A DNA stretch of 64,000 nucleotides from NCBI GenBank assembly GCA_024734495.1, contig JALMQS010000153.1:37400858-37464857 (forward strand). The letters are read 5' to 3'. This DNA comes from Forficula auricularia (lineage: Eukaryota > Arthropoda > Insecta > Dermaptera > Forficulidae). Shown piece by piece: positions 44,306 to 56,300 of this stretch (its first letter is position 1; each line of letters begins with the position of its first letter). Position numbers and translations under genes: made by a program. A model generated the notes under the pieces. The model saw only the letters and a program-made list of their open reading frames with translations. It was not told the DNA's origin and made no database searches.

Positions 44306-44834
44306 TTTGCAATATAATTTTGTTCAACTGCATTTTAATTAAATATATTTTATTAATTAAAAATCAGCTCCAAGAAATAATTTAACTCATTGCGAAAACA
44401 AAATAAAAAATATTTTTTATAGATTGTAGATATTATTTATTTTGAGCATATTTAACAAAAAATTGATATTTAGGTACTAACTAAATTTATTATATAAAAA
44501 TTTCATCTATTACATTTTTATTTAAATTTAGACAATGATCTTAACACATTTTCATTAATTAATTTTTTGAATTTAGGAGGGAGCACTCGACCGCAGCGCC
44601 ACCTATTGGGGCAAAAACCTATTATTATCTATTTCTTGAGCGTAGCTGTCAATCGATTAAATATAAAATCGTGTGAAATCAAATCAAACCTATTTGGCCC
44701 AAAATTTAGATAAACCATCCGGAGCACTAAACAAACATATAGTGTGAATATGGTTTCGATAGGTTCAGTGGTTTAGGCGTGGCTCGATCACGCACATACA
44801 CCAAGGATTATATGTATATATATATAGATATATT

Positions 44835-45100
44835 TGGGCAGATCCATTACTTTTCAACGAAAGTGTGCCGATTTTGATGCCAATTTTTTCCTCGAAAGTA
44901 CATCAGAATAGGAGATTATCCTGAAAATTTTAGTCTGATTCGATCAAATTTGGCCGCTTGAGAATTTTTGAAAAATCGTCATTTTCAGATAGCCAGAACT
45001 TTTTTCCTTCAACTTAAAATCCTTTGAAATTTTCAGAGAGTATAAATATCATTATATCTTCAAACAACCCTGAAAATTTCAATTTTGGAATAGAAGTGGT
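44835..45100. repeat. Inverted partner of 46.9-47.33 kb
   Basis: 'ccattacttttcaacgaaag' and 'gtgccgattttgatgcc' match, reversed, 47.27-47.33 kb, and 'gatcaaatttggccgct' matches about 47.23 kb. This copy carries the uninterrupted target site of the 162-bp insertion described at 47335. Confidence 0.7.
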
Positions 45101-45239
45101 TTCCGAGCTATGCATTTTTTAAAATATCAACTTTTCGAATTAATATGACATTTTTTGTCATATTAAATTTTTAATTTTTTATTTATCATATTAAATTATT
45201 TTTTATCATAAATTTTGTAATTTTAACGTAAATAATTGA

Positions 45240-45958
45240 TATTGTACAGGCGTACACCAGGGTGGGAGAGCGTGATGCGGACTGGAGAGCCGGACTGAAG
45301 ACAACCCTCCAGTTTAGAGTAAATGAAAAACACTATACACTTGGTATATGTATTAATAACAATTTAATTACCCGCTTTGGCGGGGTGATATATACATATG
45401 ATGATGATTATACGAAAGAATTAAGCGAAAGAGCGAGCCGAGCGAGATGGCTCCACGTGGAGCGTCGAACGATAGCGATATATATATTTGGATCCATGTG
45501 ATCATGAGCGTGAGGCGACTGTGGGTCAGTGGCTAGAGTGTTGGGTCGCTGACTCGAAGATCGCTGGTTCGAGACCGAGTCTCGGCAGATAGATATTTGC
45601 AGTCGCCTCCTCTTGGAAAGTAATGGCAACCTACCAAGAGTATAATTGCCTAGTAACCTCTCCAAATTAGCCGTTCGGAACCGGCGTTAAAAAGTAGGTC
45701 CCGTATATCTGTGTAAAAAACAACTAAACACACTCAGCACAGGTATATGTGGAGAGGACCCGACACCCGTTTCGGGTATGGCACTCGAAGAAGAAGAAGA
45801 TCATGAGCGTACGATGATACTGAGGAGCCAGCATGCCAGGCCCAAGCTGAGAAAGAAGGACGACTTAGCCGTCCTCTGGTGGCGGACTGCGAACCAGAGG
45901 CAACAAGTTTGGGAAGTCGTCGCGACGAAGTAATTTACAGGGTTGTAGCGACTGAACA
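45240..45958 (+). repeat. Dispersed repeat, inverted partner of 1.8-2.3 kb, with SINE inserted
   Basis: Shares 'gactggagagccggactgaa', 'gtaaatgaaaaacactatac', 'gatgatgattatacg' and 'gcgaaccagaggcaacaag' with the minus strand of 1.8-2.25 kb. The copy at 1.9 kb lacks the SINE. Both copies can be read as DWRAGLKT-LQ--VNEKHYT in one frame, so the source may have been coding, but no known domain results. Confidence 0.6.
45512..45798 (+). mobile_element. tRNA-derived SINE with (GAA)n tail and perfect 12-bp TSD
   Basis: Head with A box TGGGTCAGTGGCTAGAG (about 45523) and B box GGTTCGAGACC (about 45570), a body of about 200 bases with CCCGACACCCGTTTCGGG, and a GAA-repeat end. The direct repeat GATCATGAGCGT flanks it at 45500-45511 and 45799-45810 without mismatch. 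Full length and clean TSD suggest a fairly young copy. Confidence 0.85.
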
Positions 45959-46089
45959 GATATTTTTCAGAAAATATATTCGAAAATATGAATCAAAACG
46001 GATTGTTTGAGAAAATTGAACGAAAAAATTAATCATTTTTAAAATTTTTATTTAATTTTAAAAATAGGCAAAATTTCTTTTAAACAGTG

Positions 46090-46815
46090 CTTTTTTAACC
46101 GACTTCAAAAAAGGAGGAGGTTCTCTATTCGACTGATTTTTTTTTGTGCCTATGTTACCTCATATCTCCGCCAATTGTCAACCGATTTTGAATTTTTTTT
46201 TTGCATTGGGTCCAGTCTAGCTTCCGATTGGTCCCATTTTTTTCGATTTTTTTACATAGGTATTAGACCTTTTTTATTAGGTTTGTTTAGACCTAACCTC
46301 TTTGTTTATGAACCGATTTCGATGGTTCTTTTTTTATCCGAAAGGGGGTGTCTTAGGGATGGTGTCATATTAATTTAGTCAAGTTCTGATGATATAATCA
46401 CTATTAATAACATCACTAAAAGGAGAAAAATAAAAATTTTTAAGAAAAAATAAAAACCGACTTCAAAAAATTAAATGCAACAAATATAAAAATACACTAA
46501 AAGGTATAAAATAATTATTATCTTATTTAGTTACAACTAAACGACGAAATATTAACACGAAATTACTTTTTGAAGTTGGTGCCAAACATATACCTTTTAT
46601 GAATCGCACTCGACGGATCTTACTTAGTACGTTTGGCGGGTACGCTCGCTTATAGGTATAGTTTGTTTGGCACCGACTTTAAAAAGTAATTTCGTGTTAA
46701 TATTTCGTCGTTTAGTTGTAACTAAATAAGAAAATAATTATTTTATACCTTTTAGTGTATTTTTATATTTGTTGCAATTAATTTTTTGAAGTCGGTTTTT
46801 ATTTTTTTCTTAAAA
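46090..46815. repeat. 'CCGACTTC' dispersed repeat, full copy without insertion
   Basis: Same order of parts as 12.1-13.1 kb: CCGACTTCAAAAAAGGAGG, 'gcctatgttacctcatatct' (the empty site of the 264-bp insertion), 'gaaccgatttcgatggtt', then the hairpin module with 'ttagttacaactaaacgacg' and its complement (46527-46770). The 67-codon frame is shared with the 12.5 kb copy but has no recognisable product. Confidence 0.7.
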
Positions 46816-46956
46816 ATTTTTTTTATTTAGAAGCTCGCTGTGAAGCCGGACTTAAGTGGTAGACCAATTTTTTTTCTTTTAAATAGAAGGTTTACATTTA
46901 AGAATGCCGCCTCAAACAAGTTTCTAAGTTAAATAGAACCTGAGATATAAACTTTT

Positions 46957-47170
46957 TTATTTATTTATTTATTTATTTATTTATTGTCCGGGAACAAAGC
47001 CCATTTAGACAGCACATAAGTAAAGTGTTAGTAGGGTTAGTTAGGGAGCCGAGTTTTTAGAAATTTTACATGCCAGCCAGGATCGAACCCCGACCTTCCT
47101 CTCCAACATCGTCATCATCGATGCCGAAGCGGGGCAAGCGCGTTAGCCAGCTCGGCTAACCCGACTTCCC
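46957..47170 (-). mobile_element. tRNA-derived SINE with (AATA)n tail and perfect 12-bp TSD
   Basis: On the minus strand: A box TTAGCCGAGCTGGCTAACG, B box GGGTTCGATCC, a body ending GTTCCCGGAC, and a tail of AATA repeats (46957-46985). ATATAAACTTTT flanks it at 46945-46956 and 47171-47182. The head matches pol III promoter consensus better than that of the other two SINEs and it has a different tail, so it is a third family. Confidence 0.88.
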
Positions 47171-47334
47171 ATATAAACTTTTGAAAATGACTGAAAAATC
47201 GACTTTTTTCAAAATTCAAAAAATTCTCCAGCGGACAAATTTGATCGAATCGGACTCAAATTTTCAGGATCATCTCCTGAAAAAAATCGGCATCAAAATC
47301 GGCACACTTTCGTTGAAAAGTAATGGATCTACCC

Positions 47335-47496
47335 GGGGGTGAACCGCGACCTAATATGCTGTACACGTACTTCCACCTGTACTTCCAAATATTTTCAAGC
47401 ACTTCCAAATATTTCCAAATACTTTTAAATATTTCCAAGTACTTCAAAATACTTCCAAAGAGGTGTACACCTACTTCCAATTGAGGATTACACCTC
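47335..47496. mobile_element. 162-bp insertion with 10-bp TSD and a 12-bp minisatellite core
   Basis: GGATCTACCC is duplicated at 47325-47334 and 47497-47506. The inverted relative at about 44.845 kb shows the single site (GGATCTGCCC). The insert begins GGGGGTGAACC, ends GGATTACACCTC (weakly inverted ends) and is filled by variants of TACTTCCAAATA, a ~12-base unit, between two GTGTACACCTA/TGTACACGTA words. Confidence 0.75.
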
Positions 47497-47509
47497 GGAT
47501 CTACCCATA

Positions 47510-48950
47510 TATATATATATATGGTTAATTTTTGAGTAGCATAAAAAATTGATTAAAAATGTGTATGTTATTGAATAATAATATTAAAAAATCGCCAAGT
47601 TAATCCGCGTGTAGTCAGTAATGTAATTTTTATCGATTTTATTTAATAAATTATTTTAGAAAAAAAGAACACTAGTCATCCTCGAAACACTGCCCTTCTT
47701 CAGCTAAACTAACATTTCGTTCGATAATATAATATATTGACAAAATGTCAAATCCGACCGGACAATTTTATGCAAACTTTCTGTTATCAAAATGCCAACA
47801 AGTATATCACTCGAATATAATGAATAAATATTAAAGAATTTGAATAAAAAAACATTATTAGTATTATTAATGAATAAATCATAAAATAATAAAAGAATAT
47901 TCTCAAACACACACACACACACATATTCACTAAATAAATGACAATAATTTTGATAAAACATTTTCCTGTTGGCTAATAATACTGATTATCAATGGTAAAT
48001 GCAGCAGAACTACTAATTGAACCCCCTACCAGTCCCCTCCATTTCCCTTAATGATTAATTATTGGGCAACAAACAAAGCGAATTACGTAAATAATTAATG
48101 CAATAATTAAACTATTAATTATTTCTAATAAAATAAACTAATTAAGGTTATGTTTATTCTTTTTTTTTTTTAAATATTTCTAATAAATACATATATTTGT
48201 GAGTGAAATTTAAATCTATAGCCTCTAAATGTAGTCGAGTGATTCAATTAACATTTCACAAAGGTTTTATGATGGCATTTAAACAACAAAAAAATAAATA
48301 AATAAAATAAAAACAGTCAACAAAGGCAACAATAACAAATGGATTCATTATACTTTGAAGCACATCATCCCCTAGCTAACCAACCAACCCCCATTTTTTC
48401 ACCCCCTGCGGAACCCCCACTATACAACACACACACGCATATCAATCACGAATTGTATATATATGTGCCTAATTTAAATATTATTTTTCATAGATAGTGA
48501 AAGTAAGGGTGGGGGTGGGGAGGGGAGGGGTGGAAGCAGAAAATGTTTCCAAATGAATTATGAACAAGAATCCATCCATCCATCTATCTATTCATGTTGT
48601 TGTTAATAAAATAAAAAGAGGGGGTAAAATGAAAAATTACTTGAGGGAATGGGAAATTTTGAAAAATTGACGTTTATATTTATATTAAATAGAATATTTA
48701 CCTAATATTACTAAACGATTGAAAATAATCTTAATTAGATTATTGGTGAACTTTAGTATATTTTCTTTTGTAATTATTTTAGAGTTTGTTACTCAAAAAA
48801 GTAAATATTTAATTTTTTCTATATTGTTTGTTGACGTAATAATATAAATATTAAATGAAAAAGAACCTTATTAATTTTTAATATATTGGGTGGATATATA
48901 TATAATTATATATATATCCACAATGTATGAAAAAGTAATAGGATTATTTT
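47510..48950. other. Non-coding DNA, no clear feature
   Basis: A (CA)n stretch at 47907-47922, a G-rich tract at 48508-48530 and AT-rich DNA. No ORF with recognisable motifs. Confidence 0.4.
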
Positions 48951-48954
48951 TCTT

Positions 48955-49350
48955 TTAATCTACTCTTATTAAACGAGCAAAAATTGTTTATATATTTATT
49001 TGTTTGTTTGTATATTTATTTGTATCTTAGTTCTATTTTGAAAACGGCTCTACCGATTTTGATGAAATTCACGGGTTAGGGGGTTTTTGGGGTGACAATT
49101 CGATCTGTTACGGTCTCATCTTCGACAAAATTGTTTTTGATGGGTTTTTTCGTAATCAAATTAATTATTCTCAGGTAGACAAATCCCATTCTTAGGGTTT
49201 TAAAAAAGGTTACTCTTTTCCTTTTGTACCCAGGCAGACAATGGGTTTCCTTAATTTTCAAAGGCCTTGAAGAAGTATTGTGATTGTGGTGTGTTGTTGT
49301 CAAGCATTAACTAAACCCGAACAACGCTCGGTCTTCCAGGTATATATATA
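48955..49350 (+). repeat. Dispersed element with terminal hairpin CCGAACAACGCTCGG
   Basis: Starts CTACTCTTATTAAACGAGC, contains 'gctctaccgattttgatgaa' and 'ggccttgaagaagtattgtg', and ends with a short hairpin followed by TCTTCCAGGTA. An inverted copy of most of it is at 61.89-62.21 kb. Related hairpins ACCGAGC-GCTCGGT next to CCAGGTA are at 49693-49721 and, inverted, 60109-60131. A Helitron-like origin is possible (3' hairpin) but the CTRR end is not evident. Confidence 0.5.
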
Positions 49351-49730
49351 TATATATTTGTATTTTTTTTTATTTTAAAAACGGCTCTAACGATTGTAAT
49401 GAAACAAACTATTAACAAGTTTTGAGGATGAGAAAGCGATCTTGATGCGGAGCGGGGTGGATATGGTGGATGTGGAGGGGTGCAGAAGGTGGGGGGTATT
49501 GGTGGGCGATCCGGGGGTAGGGTGAGGTTTCGGAGGTGGGTCGAGCAGGGTGGAGGTGGGGGGTACAGTGGTCGGATATTATATAGATATATTTGTATTT
49601 GTTTAATTTGATAACGGCTCTCAAATAAAAATCGACCTTTTTATCAGAATTTTAAATTAAAAATAATATTAAAATAAAGATTTTAACTGAAGGAAGAAGT
49701 TACCGAGCATCGCTCGGTGCCTCCAGGTAC
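49351..49730. repeat. G-rich dispersed repeat, copy 2, with terminal hairpin
   Basis: The G-run block 49440-49575 and the following 'gataacggctctcaaataaa' and 'atcagaattttaaattaaa' mirror 61.10-61.29 kb and 705-945. It ends near the hairpin ACCGAGCATCGCTCGGT (49693). Confidence 0.6.
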
Positions 49731-51088
49731 TATTTATTTATATTTAATAATGATCGATTGTTGGGTCTAAAAGTGGAAAATAAGATAATAATCAGCCTTT
49801 TCAAATTAAATGATAGAAAAAAATTAAGTAAAAATCATCCTATATGTAGATACCATTGACCATTCTATTTCCAAAATTATACTGATTAAAATTATTTTCA
49901 ATAATAAGATACAATTTTCGAAATAGTAATTGTCACTGGTTGGCTTCACTGGGTCGTTTCCAGACGTTCCCTACCCCTGCTTGGCGGCATGGTATTTATA
50001 AAATTAATTATTCCACAGATATTAATTAATAGATACATGACTACGCGCTTTAACGACATTTGATTAATTAAAAAAAATGCTAAAGTTCCTCCTGGGACTG
50101 AAAGTTCCTTTTTTATGAATCACCCGGATCACTTGACCCCTCAGGAGGGTATGTTTCAAATTTCAAATCAATCGGTTAAGCCGATTAACCTGGAGGTCGG
50201 TGAACATAGAGATATAGAATCTCAAAATTATTATATTGATTGCTAGATGGAGTAGAAAGAATATTTTAATGTCAAATAAGAAAAAAATCCCCGTCATTTT
50301 TACATATAGAGGGATTGTGTACAGTGAACGGGGGTAGTTAATCCCACGGCTGTCTTTACCAAGTAGCTATAATGATTGAAGATTGTGACGAAGCGCTAAT
50401 GCTTTGAAAAATTAAATTAATCGTTTTTCGCTAACAATAATAAACATCTGACATTTCGGTAAGGGTAATAATTACAGGGGTGGGAAGTAGGGGAAAAATA
50501 TAAGGGGGTGAATTGTGGATGTAAACATCTATTAGAAAATGATCCTCGAGGGGTTGTTTTGGTGGTTACGTTGGTATTTTACCCACCCCGGACAACCCCC
50601 TCGTTTAAGGGAAATTAATTTTCCATACAAGGAAAGAATTTCTTCATTTTAACACCCCCATTCAATTATCTTGTTACCAGTTGATTTATTTTCACAGAGG
50701 TGAGTGAAAAGTGAACGGGGGTGTGGGGGGGTGGTAGAGGGTTCAGGGGTGGGTGTAAAGTCCGTTTTCACACTCGCTTTAGCTTCTGGATAAATCTTAA
50801 TTTTAAATTTCATTCTCTACTGAATTCTTTCTCTCTTTTCATACAGGGGAGAAGTCGGGTATTTTTTTTATTTTTCACTCTTTTATTAATATTCATTTAA
50901 AGAAAAGAAAGAGAAGTTGAAACCACAGAGTTATAATCCAATTTTTTAAAAATTTCTTTATTATTATCAATTTTTTTTTATTAATTTCACCAACCCCTTT
51001 TTTAAATAAATAACAAACGTAAATAAAATTACAAATATAATTGAATTAATTGCCTCTCTTCCGAAAAAAAGTAATAGAAGAGATCTCA
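49731..51088. other. Non-coding DNA up to the assembly gap
   Basis: Mixed AT-rich sequence with G-rich patches (50700-50760). I recognise no retrotransposon 3' part here, so the element beyond the gap does not clearly continue. Confidence 0.4.
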
Positions 51089-51188
51089 NNNNNNNNNNNN
51101 NNNNNNNNNNNNNNNNNNNNNNNNNNNNNNNNNNNNNNNNNNNNNNNNNNNNNNNNNNNNNNNNNNNNNNNNNNNNNNNNNNNNNNNN
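51089..51188. other. 100-N assembly gap
   Basis: Exactly 100 N, the conventional size for a gap of unknown length. It interrupts the gypsy-like element just inside its reverse-transcriptase region. Confidence 0.98.
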
Positions 51189-51331
51189 AACCTTGTTTTT
51201 TTTCCTTCTTCTCTCTCTTGTAAGCTAGTGCAACTCGGGGACGCATATGGGGAATCAGATTCTTCAATTAATTTATTCTTCAGTAACTCAGTAACTTGAT
51301 ATTCTATTTCTTCTGGTCTCTTGGTGAACAC
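51189..51331 (-). pseudogene. Start of Ty3/gypsy reverse transcriptase, broken by frameshift and gap
   Basis: The minus strand shows the conserved entry to gypsy RT (RPEEIEYQVTELLKNKLIEE then SDSPYASP). The frame then changes, with the continuation (ALAYKREKK) in the neighbouring frame, and the gap follows. It is in the same frame as the protease ORF but separated from it by a stop. Catalytic residues are not in the visible part. Confidence 0.75.
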
Positions 51332-51382
51332 TTATAAGGTTTTTTTGCTATGTACTTATCTTCTTTAAGTTTGACTTGTGCT

Positions 51383-51967
51383 TCAAAAATCCTTAATCTT
51401 GCCGACATCGAATTTGTTTTTTGCAAAACATGATTGATATTCGTTGATCATGTTCTTTAGTTCTTCTTGTCTTTCTTTATTTAAATGATCGATATTTATT
51501 TCTTTGTTTTCCATAATATGTGTGTTTGTTTCCGTTTCTTCTTGAGATTCGATTATTTTTTTTTTTTGAATGTTATTATCATCTTTTATTTCTATTATTT
51601 TATCAATTTTTCTTTGTTTTATTTTCAGGTTTTCATCTTGAATTAATTTGAATTTTTTTATAGCATCAAGACCTAGTAACATATCATAATTAAATTTGTC
51701 ATTTTTTATTACTATAAATTCTAGTTCATCTTCTATTTCTCCGATTTTTAGATTTAATGTAGCCCAGGTTTTATAAAAATCCATTCCACTTATAGACTTT
51801 AATAAGCTTTTGCTATTATATAATTTTGCTTTAATTGTTCTTATTAGCTTCTCGTTGATTAATGAGCACGTCGACCCATTATCGTAGATAGCTTTTATAA
51901 GTTTATTTTTGTCTATAATTACCTTTATTTTGATAAGTGGCTGTGGATTGGATTTTCCCGGGTTCAA
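51383..51967 (-). pseudogene. Ty3/gypsy aspartic protease and RT-linker region
   Basis: 194 codons. A retropepsin-type active site appears as AIYDNGSTCSLI, where N replaces the usual T or S after the catalytic D; LLGLDAIKKF is the typical C-terminal protease motif. An acidic, lysine-rich linker follows, ending ...YQSCFAKNKFDVGKI, which normally leads into RT. Processing of Gag-Pol would be its role. The D-N-G active site and the broken downstream RT suggest a non-functional copy. Confidence 0.75.
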
Positions 51968-51989
51968 TCGTTTTTTTGTTCGTCCTCTG

Positions 51990-52996
51990 ATATTTGTAAA
52001 TATTCATTTTCCATTTCTTCCTCATTTAAATTTATGCTTTTCTTTATGGAAGCTGTGTTGTTCCAACATATTTGGGTTGAATGGAAGCGGTTTTTATATC
52101 CTAATTTTTCACATATTGCACATGGTTTTTTGTTCGGTATAGTTAATTTCTTGAAGTCTTCTTTTTTGTAACTTCCAATCTTCTTCTTTCGAATGTCGAA
52201 TTATTTATTTTCTTTATTTCTATCATAAGTTTTTCGATCGATGTTATTTCTTCAATATCTAATTTTTCTTGCATGTGGATGGGAAGGCCCATTACCATTA
52301 GATTGATTTTAGAAGTTGTAGTCATCTTATCTTCTATTTCTGTACATAGTTTTTCCTTAATCAATAGATAATCTATCAAAGATCCTTCTATGTATTTGTA
52401 ATTATATGCTTTTCTAATAGTTGACCAACCTTTTTTTGAGAAGTGGTTTAGAAATGAGTTTTTCCATTCTATCCATGTTGAATTTTTTTGTTCTTGCTAT
52501 GTAATTCATACCAAATTTTTGCTGTGTCTTCCAAAAATTGTTCCAAAATTTCTATTTTGTGTTCTTCTTTCATGATTTTATGTCTGGAGCATTCCTTTTC
52601 ATACTTTTCTATCCATTCACTTGCATTATTTTTCTTATTATTAAATTTTTCCAAGATGAAGTTCTTTTCAATTTTTTCATGAATATAGAATTTTTCTTCC
52701 AGTCTCGTTTCTAGTTCTTTAATTTTTTTTTGTAGGTTATCCTTCTCTTCTGATATTTCATTGTACTCCTCTAAAGGAATATTTTGGTAGCATACATTCT
52801 CTCCTTCATCGAAATAATTGTCTATTATATCCTTATTTAATTTAAGACTTACTTTTCTAAATCCATTTATTGGTTTAATTGCTTTAATAGCATTTATAAC
52901 AATATTATTTGCCATTAATACTTGATGGTTTTGAATATCTCTGTTCTCTCTTGGAAGAATATACCACTGTTTTTTGTCCATTGATACTCCAGCCAA
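51990..52996 (-). pseudogene. Ty3/gypsy gag, in two or more frames
   Basis: 52996..52469 encodes the N-terminal part with a coiled-coil-like segment (EEKDNLQKKIKELETRLEEK) and a capsid-like WIEKYEKEC...LEQFLEDTAKIWYELHSK block. The match continues in another frame (about 52480..52143), the shift lying in an A-rich stretch near 52475. A zinc-knuckle-like motif CAICEK...H-x4-C follows at about 52120..52060, with longer C-to-H spacing than the standard CX2CX4HX4C. Frameshifts show this copy is decayed. Confidence 0.7.
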
Positions 52997-53099
52997 TTCA
53001 AAAATTTTTCTTCTTTTTTCACTATGTGTACGTGGAATTTTTGGGTGTCCATGTTTGCAAACGACTTATTCAATTTGTAAGAGTGTGGATTGGGTAAAT

Positions 53100-53322
53100 T
53101 GAACGTTAGACGATTCTGAAAGTATAGTAGAGTTTTATTTATAAATGCAATAGATAATATACAAGATAAGTTATAAATGATAGTTACCTGAAAGTATAGT
53201 AGAATTGAATAAGAGTCCTTTCATCAATATACACACTCATTTAATGTCATAACATGTGGTCTATTAAGAGTGAACATAGTTGAGTCGAGGACACTATGCA
53301 ATACTACCAACCTCAGATAATT
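53100..53322 (-). mobile_element. Possible 5' LTR or leader of the gypsy element
   Basis: The sequence upstream of gag begins TGAGGTTGGTAGTATTGC on the minus strand (53322 downward) and contains two copies of 'ctactatactttcag'. No primer site or second LTR could be found because the other end is beyond the gap, so this is only a suggestion. Confidence 0.25.
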
Positions 53323-53329
53323 TAATATA

Positions 53330-56300
53330 ATTTATATAAGCGGGAGATACAATTTACATATATATATTTATTTAAAAGTATAGATCGTAATAAAAACTAA
53401 TTCTCAAATTGCGTGTGATCCAATTTCATGATTCATATGCATCAAAAAAATAATAATAAAATAAATGAAAATAAATAAATTTATATTCTTATAAACCATT
53501 ATATATCATTTTTTCTTTTTTTTTCTTTTGTATTTAATTTAATTTTTATTATTTTTTCCACTGATTGTATTACCCCCCACCTCTCCCAAATAACCCGTGA
53601 ATGGAATTAGTTTTTAAAAAAAAAGTTTTGTGAATTTATTACAGCCCCCAAAAAAAGGCGTGTACCTAGCCAACCAGGCAGCCCCAGCAAGCAGATCGAC
53701 ATGGCCTATACATACATACATACAATCGAAATCCGTCGTCACAGACACACAGAGAGAGATACACTTTTATTTAATCAAATTGAAATTTTAATCTTTTAGC
53801 AGCGTCGTGGTATAAAATCCAGAACCCCGGGGGTTGATATCCCCCTCCTCCGGGCTAATTTGGATTAGCAAAAAAAAATGAACTATTAAAAATTTCATTA
53901 TCTTGATTAAAATTTATTTTTTATTTTTAAATAATTTAATTCCCCCCCCCATGCTATTATTACCTACCCCTCTTTTTGGTGGCGTAAACTGTCACTGAGC
54001 TTGTCTAACTAAATATTCGAATTAAATGTGTTTTGGCGCGGGGTGAGGGGTGGGTGAGGGGGGGGGGTGGAATATACATATATATGTATATTTAAATGCA
54101 GAGTGATATTTTAGATGTTTTGCTGGCGACCGATGCGCAGCCTCCCTAAATGGACCAGCCATCCCTTGGCAGAGATCCTTCCCTTTGCCAAGTCATAAAA
54201 TGAAATTTGCATCTAGTTAATTCTATATACAATGCAATCCACTCAGAGGCCGCCCTACGCCCTTTCCACACTTGTCTCTAGCTAACTTTGCTTTAGACTA
54301 TTATGTTTTTTATTTTGACATTTTTTTTGATGATTTTTTTAGACGGACAAAAATAATAAATAAACCCGTATATGGTAAGCTATATCTATAGTGTGAGGCA
54401 GAGCACTTTGCTTATTTAGAAATTCAATTAAGAAACAAGTAACGCAGATATATATTTAATTCGCTGAACGGCATCAAGTACAACGTTTAAATTTTATGTT
54501 TACATAGTTTTAAAGATGATATCAGGCAAATGGCGTCCATTATTCTCAATACACTGCGTCATCTCTTTGAGATGCACTGGCCAGCACTGGCCACACTAAA
54601 CTATTTGTTTTATTTACTTGTCAGGGTCTCCAACTTGGCGGTTTCCTCCTCAAATTTGGAGGGGGAATTGAAAGTATTTTTTTAGGGGGAAAAATATTTA
54701 GGAAATTTTTTAAAAATGTTTAGGGGTTTCGTCTAAAATAGACTTTCCATGAACTTTTAAATATTTGGCAATTTATATAAATATTTACTTTGTTTATACA
54801 CTATAAATAAGTTTTCGGAATCATTTGTATTAGAATTACATTAATTTATTTATCTATATTTTAAATAAAAACTACATTCTACGATATGTCCGTTTAGGTT
54901 TTTTTTTTTGTTTAATTAGGCGATTTTGACAATTGATATAACTCTTAGGCGAAAAGATTCAATTGTTTGGAACACTGTAAATAGACTACATTTTACAAAA
55001 TATCAATTTAGGGTTTTTTTTTTTAAATTTTGGCCTTTTTAGTGGTTTTTGGAATAACTCAAAATTAGTTGTTGGCAACCCTGTTACCTGTGTACCAAAG
55101 CCAAGCTTCTTATATTAATCTTTAATATTTATCTATAGGTAATGGTTAAACAGAAGTACCTACACTAGGTGGTTAACTTTTAACGGATAACTTTAACTTG
55201 TGTAAAATTTTGTAAAAGTTAACTCTTTAACTTTTTGAGTAGCGAATTAACGATTAACGAATCAACAACTCTCTGCTACTCTCGGCAAAACAAAATTCAT
55301 TTCAATTAATCATGGTAGTTATTTGATCATTTCCATTAGTTATCTTCCCCCTCCCCCCCCCCACCCTCAAACCTCTTTTGGGGTCAAAATATCAAAATAT
55401 TCTATAACCTATGTTTTAAGTTGAAAAATATCAGATCCAAATGTGAAATTTCATATAAATACCTCCAACCGTTTTTATGCCAATTGCGAGCATACATTTT
55501 GTTGTAGGTTGTTTCCCAAGTCTTCACAATATATAGATATTGAAATTGATTTCTCGAATAAATTCTCAGCTCCACTTATCAAAATGGAGTAGCTACATAA
55601 GTACTAAATGCCTATTATTGGCTGTCGTTTAAAATCATAAAAAAATGAGTTAGCGTCCGAAATCCAGAGGGGAATTTGATGGAGACCACGTGATTCCCCG
55701 ATTTGTCCGCTGAATAATAATAATTCTAATGAAATTATCTATTCATAAATCCATCAAATGCGAGTCGCTAATGAATTGAATGGAAAAAGGGGGGGGGGAG
55801 GCGGAGGGTCCCTCCTCCAATGTTGTCAAACGCTTTTATTCTTATTGTATTTATATATCAATCTTTTCCGAAACATTTGAATAGTATATTCTCATAATAT
55901 ATATTCATGCCGTTTTAAATTTATCACCCCTTTGATATAATAGGTAATAATATAAATTCTAAAATAGAAATGAAAATCGGTAATTTAATTATTATATTTA
56001 ATATTTGTAATGGATAAAGCGAATTAAACCAAGTGATGATTTAAATCAGTAGGGGGTTGAAATTTTTGACATAAATAACTTATAGGGGGTAGAGAGGGTA
56101 AATTATTACAGAAAGGGGGTAAACTATGACGTCGCTCAAGGTGTCAGCAAAAGATTAAACGTTTAATCAGGCTAATATATCCGAAATTAATAGACAAAAG
56201 GGACAGAACACAATTTATCCTCCCCTTGGTCTCTAAAAAACGTTTTTATGGATATAAATACATTTAAACAACGACTAAAATAATGTATTTTTTACATATC

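Noticed and set aside
48955..49350. Definite Helitron
   Set aside because: There is a terminal hairpin but no clear CTRR end or A/T insertion site, so the class is left open.
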